In this document: positions 14,550-23,958 of the stretch, in pieces
Numbering within the stretch: position 1 is the first letter of the stretch
How the letters are laid out: each line of letters starts with the position of its first letter
Origin: Azospirillum brasilense
Lineage (GTDB): Bacteria; Pseudomonadota; Alphaproteobacteria; Azospirillales; Azospirillaceae
Direction: 5' to 3'
Assembly: GCF_022023855.1 (NCBI RefSeq)
Contig: NZ_CP059449.1
Location: 1,412,501 to 1,476,500, forward strand
DNA: 64,000 nucleotides
Translations under genes and position numbers: made by a program
The notes under the pieces: model-generated
What the model was told of the DNA's origin: nothing
Databases searched by the model: none
Seen by the model: the letters and a program-made list of their open reading frames with translations, nothing else

Positions 14550-17318
14550 ATGGATCTGACCTCGGCGCCCTCCCTCCCGTCCTTCAGCCTCGATGACGCG
14601 CCGGCACTGGTCGCCGGCGCGCGGCGCGTGGTTCTGCTGACCGGCGACGGCGAGGTCGAGGAACTGCCGCCCGCCGCTGCGGCGAAGCGGGCGCGCCGCC
14701 AGCCGCCGCTGGTCTGCCACGCGCGGGCGATGGCGCGGCGGCTGGGGACCGAGCCCTTCGCCGCCTTCGACCTGCTGGAGCTGTTCGCCTTCGTCCTGCC
14801 CGCCCGCTTCTGCGTGCCGACCCCGCGCGGTCTGGCCGAGGCGCTGGACCTGCCGATCCCCGACGGGCTGGAGGACGACGCGCTGGCCCTTCACCGGGCG
14901 GTGCGCAAGCTGCTTGGCCTGCTGGGATCGCCGGGGCGCGAGGAAGCCTCCGACCCCGTGGCCTTCGCCTGGGAGATGGGACGCGCCGGCTGGCTGTGGG
15001 CGCCCGCCGTTCTGGCCGCCCTGGGCAAGCCGGACGGGCCGGAGAAGGGGGCCGGCCGCGCCGGCCTGCGCGTCTGGACCCGCATCAAGGAATGGCAGGA
15101 CGGCCCGCCCGAGCCGCCGCCCGCCCATCATCCGGTGGAGCCGGACGAGGCGCGGCGCCGGCTGTCGGTGATGCTGTCGGCCAGCGTGCCCGGCAAGGTG
15201 GCCGAGCCGCGTCCGCAGCAGGCCGACTACGCCAGCGCGGTGTCCGCCGCCTTCGCCCCGCGCCCCGCGCCCGACACGCCGAACGTCGTGCTGGCGGAGG
15301 CCGGAACGGGCGTCGGCAAGACGCTCGGCTATCTGGCGCCGGCCACAGTGTGGGCGGAGAAGAACGGCGGCACGGTGTGGATCTCGACCTACACCCGCAA
15401 CCTCCAGCACCAGATCGACGCGGAGCTGGACCGCCTCTACCCCGAGCCGGCGACCAAGGCGCGCAAGGTCGTGCTGCGCAAAGGCCGGGAAAACTACCTG
15501 TGCCTGCTGAACCTGGAGGAGGCCGTCCGCGGCATGCCGATGCAGCCCCACCACGCCATTGGGGTGGGGCTGATGGCGCGCTGGGCGGCGGCGACGCGCG
15601 ACGGCGACCTGACCGGCGGCGATTTTCCCGGCTGGCTGGTCGACATCGCCGGGCGCGGGCGAACGCTGGGCCTCGCCGACCGGCGGGGCGAGTGCATCTA
15701 TTCCGCCTGCGACCATTACGCCCGCTGCTACATCGAGAAGAGCGTGCGCCGCGCCCGCAAGGCTGACGTGGTGATCGCCAACCACGCGCTGGTCATGGTG
15801 CAGGCGGCGCTCGGCGGCGGCGAGGAGCCGACGCTGCCCACCCGCTACGTCTTCGACGAGGGGCACCATGTCTTCGACGCGGCGGACAGCGCCTTCGCCG
15901 GGCATCTGACCGGGCGCGAGACCCAGGAGCTGCGGCGCTGGCTGCTGGGGGCCGAGGAGACGGGGCGCAGCCGCGCCCGCGGGCTGAAGCGCCGCATCGA
16001 GGATCTGGTCGCCAGCGACGAACAGGCGCAGGAGCTCATGGACGCGGTGATGCTGGGCGCCCGCGTCCTGCCGGCGGAGGGTTGGGCGGCGCGGCTGTCC
16101 GCCGACAACCCGCAGGGGCCGACCGAAGCCTTTCTGCTCGCCGCGCGGCGTCAGGTCTATTCCCGCACGGCGGGGCAAGGCGGTCCCTACAGCCTGGAGG
16201 CCGACAAGGCCTATCCGGTGGACGGGCTGCTCGACGCCGCGGAGGCGCTGGAGGCGGCGCTGGTCCGGCTGGCGGAACCGCTGGCCGGGCTGGCCAAGCG
16301 GCTGGCGGCAAGGCTGGAGGACGAGACGGCGGAACTGGACAGCGACCAGCGGCGGCGCATCGACGCCATGGCGCGCAGCCTGACCCGGCGCGGCGTGCTG
16401 ACGGTCGAGGCGTGGCGGGCCATGCTGAAGACCCTGCCGGTGGAAACCCCGGCGCAGTTCGTGGACTGGTTCGCGGTGGAGCGGATCGACGGGCGCGACG
16501 TGGATGTCGGGCTCTACCGCCACTGGATCGACCCGACCGTTCCCTTCGCCGAGGCGCTGGCCGGGCCGGCGCATGGGATGGTGGTGACCTCCGCCACGCT
16601 GACCGACGGCACCGGCGACACCGCCATGGACTGGCAGGCCGCGGAGGACCGCTGCGGCGCCAGCCATCTGCCGAAGCCGGCGCTGCGCGCCCAGGTGCCC
16701 TCACCCTTCGACTATCCCAACCGCACGCGGGTGATGGTGGTCACCGACGTGCGCAAGGACGATCTGGGACAGGTGGCGTCGGCCTACCGCACGCTGTTCC
16801 AGGCGGCGGGGGGCGGGGGTTTGGGGCTGTTCACCGCGATCAGCCGGCTGCGCGCCGTCTACGACCGCATCGTCGAGCCGCTGGACGCCACCGGCGTCCC
16901 GCTCTACGCCCAGCATGTCGACCCGCTGGACGTGGCGACCCTGATCGACATCTTCCGGGGGGAGGAGCACGCCTGCCTGCTCGGCACCGACGCGGTGCGC
17001 GACGGGGTGGACGTGCCGGGCCGCTCGCTGCGGCTGATCGTCTTCGACCGGGTGCCCTGGCCGCGCCCCGACATCCTGCACCGCGCCCGGCGCGACGCCT
17101 TCGGGCGGCGGCGCTACGAGGACATGATCGCGCGGTTGCGGCTGAAGCAGGCCTTCGGCCGGCTGGTGCGGCGGGCCGACGACACCGGGGTGTTCGTTCT
17201 GCTCGACCCGATGATGCCGAGCCGCCTGTTCGGCGCCTTCCCCGAGGGTGTGGAGGTCCGCCGCGTCGGCATCAAGGAGGCGGTGGAGGCGACGGCGGAA
17301 TTCCTGCGGGGCTGGTGA
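14550..17318 (+). CDS. DinG/XPD-family iron-sulfur DNA helicase
   Basis: Superfamily 2 helicase of 922 residues. Walker A 'AEAGTGVGKT' lies near residues 248-258, the DEAH-type box appears as 'VFDEGHH' near 432, and four cysteines between them ('NYLCLL' about 318; 'GECIYSACDHYARC' about 380-394) fit the 4Fe-4S cluster of the XPD/DinG family. C-terminal motifs include 'TSATLTDGTGD' and 'AFGRLVRRADDTGVFVLLDP'. Likely roles are unwinding of R-loops or damaged DNA. About 220 N-terminal residues precede the helicase core, longer than E. coli DinG. Start chosen by 'MDLTSAPSLPSF'. Confidence 0.9.
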   Translation: MDLTSAPSLPSFSLDDAPALVAGARRVVLLTGDGEVEELPPAAAAKRARRQPPLVCHARAMARRLGTEPFAAFDLLELFAFVLPARFCVPTPRGLAEALDLPIPDGLEDDALALHRAVRKLLGLLGSPGREEASDPVAFAWEMGRAGWLWAPAVLAALGKPDGPEKGAGRAGLRVWTRIKEWQDGPPEPPPAHHPVEPDEARRRLSVMLSASVPGKVAEPRPQQADYASAVSAAFAPRPAPDTPNVVLAEAGTGVGKTLGYLAPATVWAEKNGGTVWISTYTRNLQHQIDAELDRLYPEPATKARKVVLRKGRENYLCLLNLEEAVRGMPMQPHHAIGVGLMARWAAATRDGDLTGGDFPGWLVDIAGRGRTLGLADRRGECIYSACDHYARCYIEKSVRRARKADVVIANHALVMVQAALGGGEEPTLPTRYVFDEGHHVFDAADSAFAGHLTGRETQELRRWLLGAEETGRSRARGLKRRIEDLVASDEQAQELMDAVMLGARVLPAEGWAARLSADNPQGPTEAFLLAARRQVYSRTAGQGGPYSLEADKAYPVDGLLDAAEALEAALVRLAEPLAGLAKRLAARLEDETAELDSDQRRRIDAMARSLTRRGVLTVEAWRAMLKTLPVETPAQFVDWFAVERIDGRDVDVGLYRHWIDPTVPFAEALAGPAHGMVVTSATLTDGTGDTAMDWQAAEDRCGASHLPKPALRAQVPSPFDYPNRTRVMVVTDVRKDDLGQVASAYRTLFQAAGGGGLGLFTAISRLRAVYDRIVEPLDATGVPLYAQHVDPLDVATLIDIFRGEEHACLLGTDAVRDGVDVPGRSLRLIVFDRVPWPRPDILHRARRDAFGRRRYEDMIARLRLKQAFGRLVRRADDTGVFVLLDPMMPSRLFGAFPEGVEVRRVGIKEAVEATAEFLRGW

Positions 17319-17343
17319 GACCCCGCAGGAACCGGACAGCGCC

Positions 17344-19023
17344 TCAGGCGGCGCGGATCGCCGCCAGGAAGCTCTCCACGTCGCGACGCAGGTTCTCCGC
17401 CTGCGAGGCCAACCCGCCGGCCGCACCCAGCACCTGATGGGCGGCGGCCCCGGTGGTGCCGGCGGCCTCGGTCACCTGGGCGATGTTGCTGGACACCTCG
17501 CGCGTGCCGATCGCCGCCTGCTGGACGTTGCGGGAGATCTCGTTGGTCGCCGCGGCCTGCTCCTCGATCGCGGCGGCGATGGAGGTGGAGATCTCGTTGA
17601 TCGCCGCGATGGTGCGGCCGATCCCCTCGATGGCGCCGACCGAGCCGGCGGTGGCCTCCTGGATCGCCTGGATCTGCGAGGCGATCTCGTCCGTCGCGCG
17701 GGCGGTCTGGTTGGCGAGCTGCTTCACCTCCGACGCCACGACGGCGAAGCCCTTGCCGGCCTCGCCCGCGCGGGCCGCCTCGATGGTGGCGTTGAGCGCC
17801 AGCAGGTTGGTCTGGCCGGCGATGTTGGTGATGAGCTGCACCACGGCGCCGATGCGGTGCGCGGCGTCGGCCAGCCCGCGCACGGAGTCGGTGGTGCGCC
17901 CGGCCTCCTGCACCGCCTGTCCGGCGATGCCGGTGGAGCGGGTGACCTGCGAGCCGATCTCCCCGATGGAGCTGGACATCTCCTCCGCGGCGCTGGCGAC
18001 CGTCTGCACGTTGGCGCTGGTCTGCTCCGCGGCGGCGGCGGCGTTGGCCGCCTGGTCGTTGGTCTGGCGGGCGGTGGCCGCCATGCTCTGGGCGGTGGTG
18101 TCCAGCTCGGTCGCGGCGGCGGCGACGTTGCGCAGCGCGTCGGCGACCTGCTCCTCGAAGGAGGCGATCAGCCGTTCGACCGCCTCGGTCCGGCGCAGCT
18201 TGGCGGCCTGGTCGGCGGCTTGGTCGGCGGCCAGCCGCTCGGCCTCGATCATCCCGTCCTTGAAGACCTGGACCGCGGTGGCCATGGCGCCGATCTCGTC
18301 GCCCCGGTTGGCGAAGAGAATCGCCGTCGTCTTGTCGCCACCGGCCAGCCGGCGCATCGCTTCGGTCATCGCGCCGATCGGCGAGGAGACCCCGCGGATC
18401 ATCATCAGCGCACCGCCCAGGCAGACGGCGATGCCGATGAGCAGCGCGACGATGAGCATCGTGCTGGACTGGGCGTAGACGGCGTCTGCGTCGTCGCTCG
18501 CCTTGGCGGCCCCGCGGTTGTTGTGGTCGATCATGGCGTCGAGAGTCCGCCCGACCTCCTGGAAGCCCTTGTCGGCCGCGTCGCGGAACAGGGCGTTGGC
18601 GGCGGAATTCTCGTTGCGCCGCGACAGGGCGGTGATCTGACGCTGCAACGTCAAATACTGCGCCCACTGCTGCTCGAACTGGGCGAACAACCCGCGCCCT
18701 TCGGCGGTGCGTAGCGTTGCCTCGTAGGTCCGGCGGGCGTTGGCGATGCTGGCTTCCATCTCGTCCATCCTCTTCTCCGCCGCGGCCATTTCCGGCTCGC
18801 TGGTGCTGAGGATGTGGGCGCTTTGCAGGATGCGGAAGTTCGACACCGCGTCGTTCACGGTGTTGACCTGCACGACCCGCGGCATCCAAAAGGTGGCGAT
18901 CTCCGTCGAGCTGTCGTTAACCACCGACAGGCGGTTGATTCCGAGGGTTCCAATTCCAGCGAGAAGCAGGGATAGAAATGCAAAAACGGCGAAGGTTTTT
19001 GTTCTGACGCTGATGTCATTCAT
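17344..19023 (-). CDS. Methyl-accepting chemotaxis protein
   Basis: A 559-residue transmembrane chemoreceptor. An N-terminal membrane helix (about 8-30) precedes a four-helix-bundle periplasmic ligand domain, a second membrane helix near 190-212, a HAMP domain, and a long signalling domain with the conserved hairpin tip '[23 protein letters not shown]'. It signals through CheA/CheW to the flagellar motor. The ATG at 19023 is preferred because '[20 protein letters not shown]' is the typical MCP start; the 42-residue upstream extension is basic and lacks homologous features. A paralogue lies at 22014-23705. Ligand unknown. Confidence 0.95.
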   Translation of the reverse strand: MNDISVRTKTFAVFAFLSLLLAGIGTLGINRLSVVNDSSTEIATFWMPRVVQVNTVNDAVSNFRILQSAHILSTSEPEMAAAEKRMDEMEASIANARRTYEATLRTAEGRGLFAQFEQQWAQYLTLQRQITALSRRNENSAANALFRDAADKGFQEVGRTLDAMIDHNNRGAAKASDDADAVYAQSSTMLIVALLIGIAVCLGGALMMIRGVSSPIGAMTEAMRRLAGGDKTTAILFANRGDEIGAMATAVQVFKDGMIEAERLAADQAADQAAKLRRTEAVERLIASFEEQVADALRNVAAAATELDTTAQSMAATARQTNDQAANAAAAAEQTSANVQTVASAAEEMSSSIGEIGSQVTRSTGIAGQAVQEAGRTTDSVRGLADAAHRIGAVVQLITNIAGQTNLLALNATIEAARAGEAGKGFAVVASEVKQLANQTARATDEIASQIQAIQEATAGSVGAIEGIGRTIAAINEISTSIAAAIEEQAAATNEISRNVQQAAIGTREVSSNIAQVTEAAGTTGAAAHQVLGAAGGLASQAENLRRDVESFLAAIRAA

Positions 19024-19711
19024 GGTTTGTTTTTCTCTTTTCTGTCGTGAAGGTGATCGGTTTCCTCGCGCTTTCACCAAAGGAGGATTTTGTATTTTTG
19101 TTTTTCTTCGTTGAAAACGATCAATTTCGCAATGAACCGGTTGCGGCAAAATTGTTCATTGTGTGACAGTGGAGGGATGCCTCACATGCTTCCGCACGCC
19201 CGGCCGCATGGGCGCGCGGATGGGCAATGCAAAAGCTTACATGTTCTGCGATAAGTTGAAGGATTGGTCGGTGGCCAAGGGGCGGCCATGCGGAGAGATT
19301 CGTGGGACGCTTCCGAAGACGTTGGTCCGGAAGAAACTGGCGTCCCACAGTCATCATGGCCGCCTTGTTCCCGCGAGCGGTGAAGGAGACTTCGCTACTC
19401 TACCGGTGCAGAACCTGGACGCCCTTCGGGGCACACGGTTTCTAGTGTCGCGTGCGGGCCTTGGCCGGCGGCCCCGCGGAGCCTGGACCGAAGGCGGAAT
19501 AAATGGAGCGCACACCGAGAATGGCCATGTCGTATCCATGCGTAAAAGTGCTGCGCACCGCGTATCCCAGCGTTTTCTACACGACAATACGTATCGTCGC
19601 AACATGAGAAAACGTGCAACCGACGATTGGCCTCGTCGCGAGCGGGGCGCCGTGGGAAGCAAATTCACCGTGGAAATGGAGGATTCCTCTCCAGGCCTGG
19701 GAGAAACCGGC
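19024..19711. other. 688-bp region without a convincing gene
   Basis: Lies between the divergent MCP and XRE-regulator genes. One + frame is open through it into the regulator, but the translated segment has no motif and no good ribosome site. It probably holds the promoter region of the leftward MCP (AT-rich at 19024-19140) and the regulator promoter. An 18-bp dyad is at 19582-19599. Confidence 0.6.
19582..19599. promoter_or_regulatory. Dyad upstream of XRE regulator
   Basis: CGAC-a-ATACGTAT-c-GTCG: an 18-bp inverted repeat with one mismatched pair, about 113 bp before the regulator start. Candidate operator for the regulator or another factor. Confidence 0.4.
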
Positions 19712-20263
19712 ATGGTGCAGCTTGGGGATCGACTCAAGACCGTGCGCGAATTTCTCGGTGAGACACAGAAAACAATGTCTCGCCGGTTCCGTCTCGGGGA
19801 GAACACGTGGCAGTCTTACGAGTTGAACGGCAAGCTGCCGAAGGGAGAGACCCTGTCGGAATTGGCCGCCCTCGGCATCGACATGAACTGGCTGCTGACC
19901 GGCCGGGGCAGCATGCGGACGGTGGCCGGCCGCCTGGAGTCCGGCGACGGCGCCCTTCCGCTTCCGCCGCGGGAGGCTGCCCTTCCGCGGCCGGTGCTTG
20001 ACCTCGCGCTGTTGAGCGAGGCGATCGCCCTTGTGGAGCAGGGACTGGCCGACCGGGGTCGGCGCCTGTCGCCCCGCGCCAAGGGCAATCTGGTGGCGGC
20101 CCTGTATGGTCTGGCGGCGGTGGGGGAGGACGGCGGAGGGAGCGGCTCCCGTCCGCCGTGCGTCAGCCCGTCCGCCGCGGCGCATCTGCTCTGGCTCGCC
20201 TTGCAGATGGACGACGCTGTGCCGCCGGTGGGGGAGGGTGACGGGGCGGTTCGGTCGCCCTGA
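19712..20263 (+). CDS. XRE-type helix-turn-helix transcriptional regulator
   Basis: The N-terminal part ('LGDRLKTVREFLGETQKTMSRRF' through 'YELNGKLPKGETLSELAALGIDMNWLLTGRG') is a Cro/CI helix-turn-helix domain with the 'NWLLTG' tail common in phage-type and metabolic XRE regulators. The C-terminal part (about 60-183) is predicted helical without a recognised ligand or protease domain. The ATG at 19712 follows GGGAG and gives 183 residues; in-frame ATGs at 19604 and 19676 are alternatives. It converges with metA, 7 bp apart. Target genes unknown. Confidence 0.8.
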   Translation: MVQLGDRLKTVREFLGETQKTMSRRFRLGENTWQSYELNGKLPKGETLSELAALGIDMNWLLTGRGSMRTVAGRLESGDGALPLPPREAALPRPVLDLALLSEAIALVEQGLADRGRRLSPRAKGNLVAALYGLAAVGEDGGGSGSRPPCVSPSAAAHLLWLALQMDDAVPPVGEGDGAVRSP

Positions 20264-20270
20264 CGGCCGC

Positions 20271-21194
20271 CTAACCGGCCGTGCCGATGCGGGAAAGCTC
20301 GAAGGGCGTCGTCTGGTAGATTTGGTTGATCCAGTTGGCGAACAGCAGATGGGCGTGGCTCCGCCACCGGTTTTCGGGCGGGCGGCTCGGGTCGTCGTCG
20401 GGGAAATAGCCCTGGGGAACAGGCGTCGCCGCGTCCTTGGCGACGTCCCGGACATACTCGTTGCGCAGCGTGTCCGTGTCGTACTCGATGTGGTTGAACA
20501 TGTGCAGCGAGCGGTGGGCGGCGTCCTCCAGCAGGCAAGGGCCGGTCTCCGGGGCGTCGAGAAGCACGCGCAGGCCGCTTTCCGCCGGGAGGTCCTCCTC
20601 GCGCACCTCGGTCCAGCGCGAGACTGGGATGGGCACGCCGTCGGACAGGCCGCACAGATAGGGCGAGGCGGGGGCGCGGTTGCGGTGCCGGTAGACGCCG
20701 GATGCCTTGCGCGGCAGAAGATGCTTCGGCACGCCGTGGAAATGATGGACGGCAGCCTGCGCCGCCCAGCAGATGTTCAAACAGGCATGGACGTGGCTCT
20801 GCGTCCAGTCGAAGACCGAACACAACTCGTCCCAATAGGAGACCTCCTCGAAGGGCATCGTCTCGACCGGGGCGCCGGTGATGATGAAGCCGTCGAACGT
20901 CTCGCGGCGCGCGTCCTCCCACGACCGGTAGAAGGCGCTCATGTGGTCCGCCGCGGTGTTGCGCGGCACATGGTTGGTGATCCGGATCAGCGACAGCTCG
21001 ACCTGAAGCGGCGTGTTGCCCAGCAGGCGGGCGATCTGCGTCTCGGTCCGGATCTTGTCGGGCATCAGGTTGAGCAGGCCGAAGCGCAGGGGCCGGATGT
21101 CCTGCCGGATGGCGTCAGCCTCCTGCATGACCATGACGCCCTCGGTCTGGAGGGCGGTGAAGGCGGGAAGATCGTTGGGGATCCTGATGGGCAT
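20271..21194 (-). CDS. metAA: MetA-family homoserine O-acyltransferase (predicted acetyltransferase)
   Basis: Acylates L-homoserine in the first committed step of methionine synthesis. The 307 residues match MetA: acyl-enzyme nucleophile Cys142 ('CLNICWAAQAA') and a 'FNHIEYD' segment carrying the catalytic His/Glu. Residue 111, which decides the acyl donor in this family, is Glu ('GAPVETMPF') where E. coli has Gly, so acetyl-CoA rather than succinyl-CoA is predicted. The ATG at 21194 gives the family start 'MPIRIPNDLPA'. It has its own promoter and a structured 150-nt leader, and converges with the XRE regulator. Confidence 0.93.
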   Translation of the reverse strand: MPIRIPNDLPAFTALQTEGVMVMQEADAIRQDIRPLRFGLLNLMPDKIRTETQIARLLGNTPLQVELSLIRITNHVPRNTAADHMSAFYRSWEDARRETFDGFIITGAPVETMPFEEVSYWDELCSVFDWTQSHVHACLNICWAAQAAVHHFHGVPKHLLPRKASGVYRHRNRAPASPYLCGLSDGVPIPVSRWTEVREEDLPAESGLRVLLDAPETGPCLLEDAAHRSLHMFNHIEYDTDTLRNEYVRDVAKDAATPVPQGYFPDDDPSRPPENRWRSHAHLLFANWINQIYQTTPFELSRIGTAG

Positions 21195-21269
21195 GACTCG
21201 TCCGGCTCCGCTGTCGGTGCATCGGTCGGAACAGACGTCATGGCGAACCCCGTTTGATTGCCGGTCCGG

Positions 21270-21340
21270 CCACATCCCCCTTCGGGACGCCACCTTGCTC
21301 GGGTAAGCAGGTTGGCGTTGAGCGTCCGCTCAACTCTTGA
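21270..21340 (-). promoter_or_regulatory. Structured metA leader, candidate SAM-class riboswitch
   Basis: On the minus strand the leader contains a perfect dyad GTTGAGCG-GA-CGCTCAAC (21317-21334) immediately followed by a bulged hairpin whose arms read GCCAACCTGC and GCAAGGTGGC (21289-21316), then a GTCCCGAAGGGGGAT segment. The paired CAACC/GGTG elements recall the P3 core of the SAM-I/SAM-IV superfamily, and MetA genes in alphaproteobacteria are often under SAM riboswitches. Class not established from sequence alone. Confidence 0.45.
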
Positions 21341-21352
21341 TGCGCGGTGCAC

Positions 21353-21381
21353 ATTATACGGGCAGCGGCGGCTTGGCAACA
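21353..21381 (-). promoter_or_regulatory. metA promoter
   Basis: Minus-strand TATAAT (21353-21358) with an upstream TTGCCA (21374-21379, 15-bp spacing) or TGTTGC (21376-21381, 17-bp spacing). The transcription start would fall about 21346, leaving a leader of about 150 nt before the metA ATG. Confidence 0.6.
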
Positions 21382-21414
21382 GCGGCGGGACCATAGTAGT
21401 GGGCCGCGATTCCG

Positions 21415-21813
21415 TCAGGCGGGAAGGGCGGGGTAGAACCAAGTGTTGAGCAGGAGCAGGAGCGCCCAGAAGCCGATCTCCAGCGTCTCGGTGATCGGCT
21501 GGATGCGCCGGATGGCGCCGTAGACATGGACCGCCAGCATCAGCCCGAACACGCCGAACAGGATGTCGAAGGCATAGGCGGTCGCCTCCACCGTCGTCGC
21601 ACCGCGCAACATCAGGAACTCGACGATCAGGATGAACGCCCCGAGGCAGCGGCCGAAATAGACGGCGAGGTCGGTGTCCTGCGGGATGCGCCACAGCATC
21701 AGTCGAGCCCAGGCGAGCGGTGCGATGAAAATCGGCAGGGCAAAGAAAAGCGTCGTGCTTATCATCAGGACAAGCAAATAGGTCTGCGCGTGCTGCGCAT
21801 AGATGCCCAGCAT
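21415..21813 (-). CDS. Hypothetical inner-membrane protein, four helices
   Basis: A 132-residue protein with about four hydrophobic segments ('YLLVLMISTTLFFALPIFIAPLAWA', 'GRCLGAFILIVEFLML', 'DILFGVFGLMLAVHVYG', 'GFWALLLLLNTWFYPALP', split by polar loops). The ATG at 21813 follows GGAGGAG at good spacing. It lies upstream of metA in the same direction, but metA has its own promoter in the gap. No family assigned; probably an uncharacterised proteobacterial membrane family. Confidence 0.8.
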   Translation of the reverse strand: MLGIYAQHAQTYLLVLMISTTLFFALPIFIAPLAWARLMLWRIPQDTDLAVYFGRCLGAFILIVEFLMLRGATTVEATAYAFDILFGVFGLMLAVHVYGAIRRIQPITETLEIGFWALLLLLNTWFYPALPA

Positions 21814-22013
21814 GGCGGCTCCTCCATTTTGTATTGTTGATGAAACAATGACCAGTGAGGGTCATGGAGTGCCGTGACAGCCGCCGGTTGTCAAACCGAT
21901 TGCCGCGCGCTTCTTCGAAAGTATGAGGAGACGCGGGACGCCGGAGCCCATGCCGTGGCGGGGCCGCCGGTAGGCGGTCCCGCGGCCGCCCACCGGTTCC
22001 GGTTGCAGAATGC

Positions 22014-23705
22014 TCAGGCCGCCTTGATGGCGACGAGGAAGTTCTCGACCTCGCTCTTCAGGCGCATCGCCCCCTGGTTCAGGTCGCCGGAGGCCGACAT
22101 CACCTGGGTCGCTGCGCTGCCGGTCTCGGTCGCGGCCTGCGACACGCGGCCGATGTTGCTGGTCACTTCCTGGGTGCTCTGCGCCGCCTGCTGGACGTTG
22201 CGGCTGATCTCCTGGGTCGCGGCGCCCTGCTCCTCGATGGCGGCAGCGATGGAGGAGGAGATGTCGTTGATCGAGGAGATGGTCGCCCCGATCCCGCGGA
22301 TGGCGCCGACCGCCCCGCCGGTGGCCGCCTGGATGGCGCCGATCTGCTGGGCGATCTCCTCCGTCGCCTTGGAGGTCTGGTTGGCGAGGCTCTTGACCTC
22401 GCTCGCCACGACGGCGAAGCCCTTGCCGGCCTCGCCCGCCCGTGCCGCCTCGATGGTGGCGTTCAGAGCCAGCAGGTTGGTCTGGGCGGCGATGTTCTGG
22501 ATCAGGTCCACCACGTCGCCGATGCGCTGGGCCGCTTCCGAGAGCCCCTGCACGGTGGCGTTGGTGCGGTCCGCCTCGTCCACCGCCTTGCCGGCGATGC
22601 CGGCCGACTGCGACACCTGCTGGGAAATCTCGGTGATGGAGGCGGCCATCTCCTCCGACGCGGCGGCGACGGTCTGCACGTTGGCGGAGGTCAGCTCCGC
22701 CGCCGCCGCCGCGCTGCCCGCCTCGGCCCGCGTGTGTTCGGCGATGTCGGTCATGCTGCGGGCGGTGGTGTCGAGCTGCGACGCCGCGGCGCCCACGGTC
22801 TGCAGGACGCTGTGCACCGCGCCGTCGAAGTTGCGGATCAGCGAATCGATCCGCTCGGTGCGGCGGCGCTTGTTCTCCTCCTCGGCGGCCTGGGCGGCGG
22901 TCAGGCGCTCCGCCTCGATCAGGCCGTCCTTGAAGACCTGCACCGCGCGGGCCATGGCGCCGATCTCGTCCTGGCGGGCGCCGCCCTCCACCGCGACTCC
23001 GAGGTCGCGCCTGGCCAGACGGTCCATGATGGACGTCAGGGCGACGATGGGCCGGGCGACCGACTTCGTCATGGCGATGCCGGCGAACAGGCAGAGGACC
23101 GCCACGAACGCGATGGCGCCCAGAATCCAGTTCCGCGCTCCGACATAGGTGGCCCGCCCCGAGTCCGCCGCCTTCGTGGCGTTCTGGACGTTGGAGGTGG
23201 TCAGGTCATTGACGAGCGCGGAGCATTCATCGAACGCCTTGCGCGATTCGTCCCGGTAGATGCCTGTGGCCTTCTCGTTCTCGTTGGCTCGTGAGGGGGG
23301 AAGCAATTTGCCCTGGCTGATTTTCAGATAGCCATCCCAAGCCGCCTCCCAGCGCCTGAAGGTCTGGGTTTCCCAACCGGGGGCCAGCAGCGGCTCATAC
23401 TTCCGCCGGGCCTCCGCCAGGCGGTTCAGAACCGTGGTCATCTCCTTTTCGACCTCGGCCATTTCCGCCGGGTAGAGCGCCAGGATGTGGGACGCCTCCA
23501 GGATGCGGTAATCGTTGGCCGCACCGTCGATCTCTCCGATGGCGGTGACGCTGGGCAGCCAGTTGGAGCGGATTTCCTCCGCGGCGTGGTTGACGGTGCT
23601 CAGCCGGTCGACGGCGAACAGTCCCAGGGCGACTGACATCAGCAGGACACAGACGGTGGCGGCGACCACCTTGGTCCGGATGGTCATGGAACTCAGCATG
23701 GACAT
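22014..23705 (-). CDS. Methyl-accepting chemotaxis protein
   Basis: A 563-residue chemoreceptor with the same architecture as the MCP at 17.3-19.0 kb: membrane helix 1 (about 9-30), four-helix ligand-binding domain, membrane helix 2 (about 190-212), HAMP and a signalling domain with '[23 protein letters not shown]'. The cytoplasmic halves are strongly alike and the periplasmic parts diverged, as expected for a duplicated receptor that changed ligand. Start at 23705 gives '[22 protein letters not shown]'; an in-frame ATG three codons in (23696) is possible. Ligand unknown. Confidence 0.95.
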   Translation of the reverse strand: MSMLSSMTIRTKVVAATVCVLLMSVALGLFAVDRLSTVNHAAEEIRSNWLPSVTAIGEIDGAANDYRILEASHILALYPAEMAEVEKEMTTVLNRLAEARRKYEPLLAPGWETQTFRRWEAAWDGYLKISQGKLLPPSRANENEKATGIYRDESRKAFDECSALVNDLTTSNVQNATKAADSGRATYVGARNWILGAIAFVAVLCLFAGIAMTKSVARPIVALTSIMDRLARRDLGVAVEGGARQDEIGAMARAVQVFKDGLIEAERLTAAQAAEEENKRRRTERIDSLIRNFDGAVHSVLQTVGAAASQLDTTARSMTDIAEHTRAEAGSAAAAAELTSANVQTVAAASEEMAASITEISQQVSQSAGIAGKAVDEADRTNATVQGLSEAAQRIGDVVDLIQNIAAQTNLLALNATIEAARAGEAGKGFAVVASEVKSLANQTSKATEEIAQQIGAIQAATGGAVGAIRGIGATISSINDISSSIAAAIEEQGAATQEISRNVQQAAQSTQEVTSNIGRVSQAATETGSAATQVMSASGDLNQGAMRLKSEVENFLVAIKAA

Positions 23706-23780
23706 GGCGCGTATCTCTTTCCCCCGAAACGATGCGGCGGCGGTCGATTGTTATGAGTCTGAACGAAAGGATTCGGCAGA

Positions 23781-23805
23781 CCAGCGCCCTCGCGTTGGGC
23801 GCTGG
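23781..23805. other. Hairpin upstream of the second MCP gene
   Basis: Perfect 9-bp inverted repeat CCAGCGCCC/GGGCGCTGG with a 7-nt loop in the 253-bp gap between the AEC transporter (3') and the MCP (5'). No T-tract on either side. Could be a 5' leader structure of the MCP mRNA. Confidence 0.4.
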
Positions 23806-23863
23806 ATTTGCCGTGATCAAATGATTGAACAGCAAATCTTAAGAAAGACGCAAGAATGACGCA

Positions 23864-23878
23864 GGGAGGCTGCCTCCC
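23864..23878 (-). terminator. Possible AEC-transporter terminator
   Basis: GGGAGGC-t-GCCTCCC palindrome; on the minus strand it is followed at a short distance by T-rich sequence (ATTCTTG, TCTTTCTT). It is 80 bp past the transporter stop; a weak or factor-assisted terminator. Confidence 0.4.
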
Positions 23879-23958
23879 GCTTTTCAAATCGTTTCTTTCT
23901 TTTAAGAAAAATGAATGTCTGAAGAGGCGAGCGCGACCAGACGACCGCAAGCCAAGGT

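Noticed and set aside
14457..16667. Long antisense open frame (about 736 codons) over the DinG-like helicase
   Set aside because: Shadow of the helicase coding strand; composition is Arg/Gly/Pro repeats without motifs.
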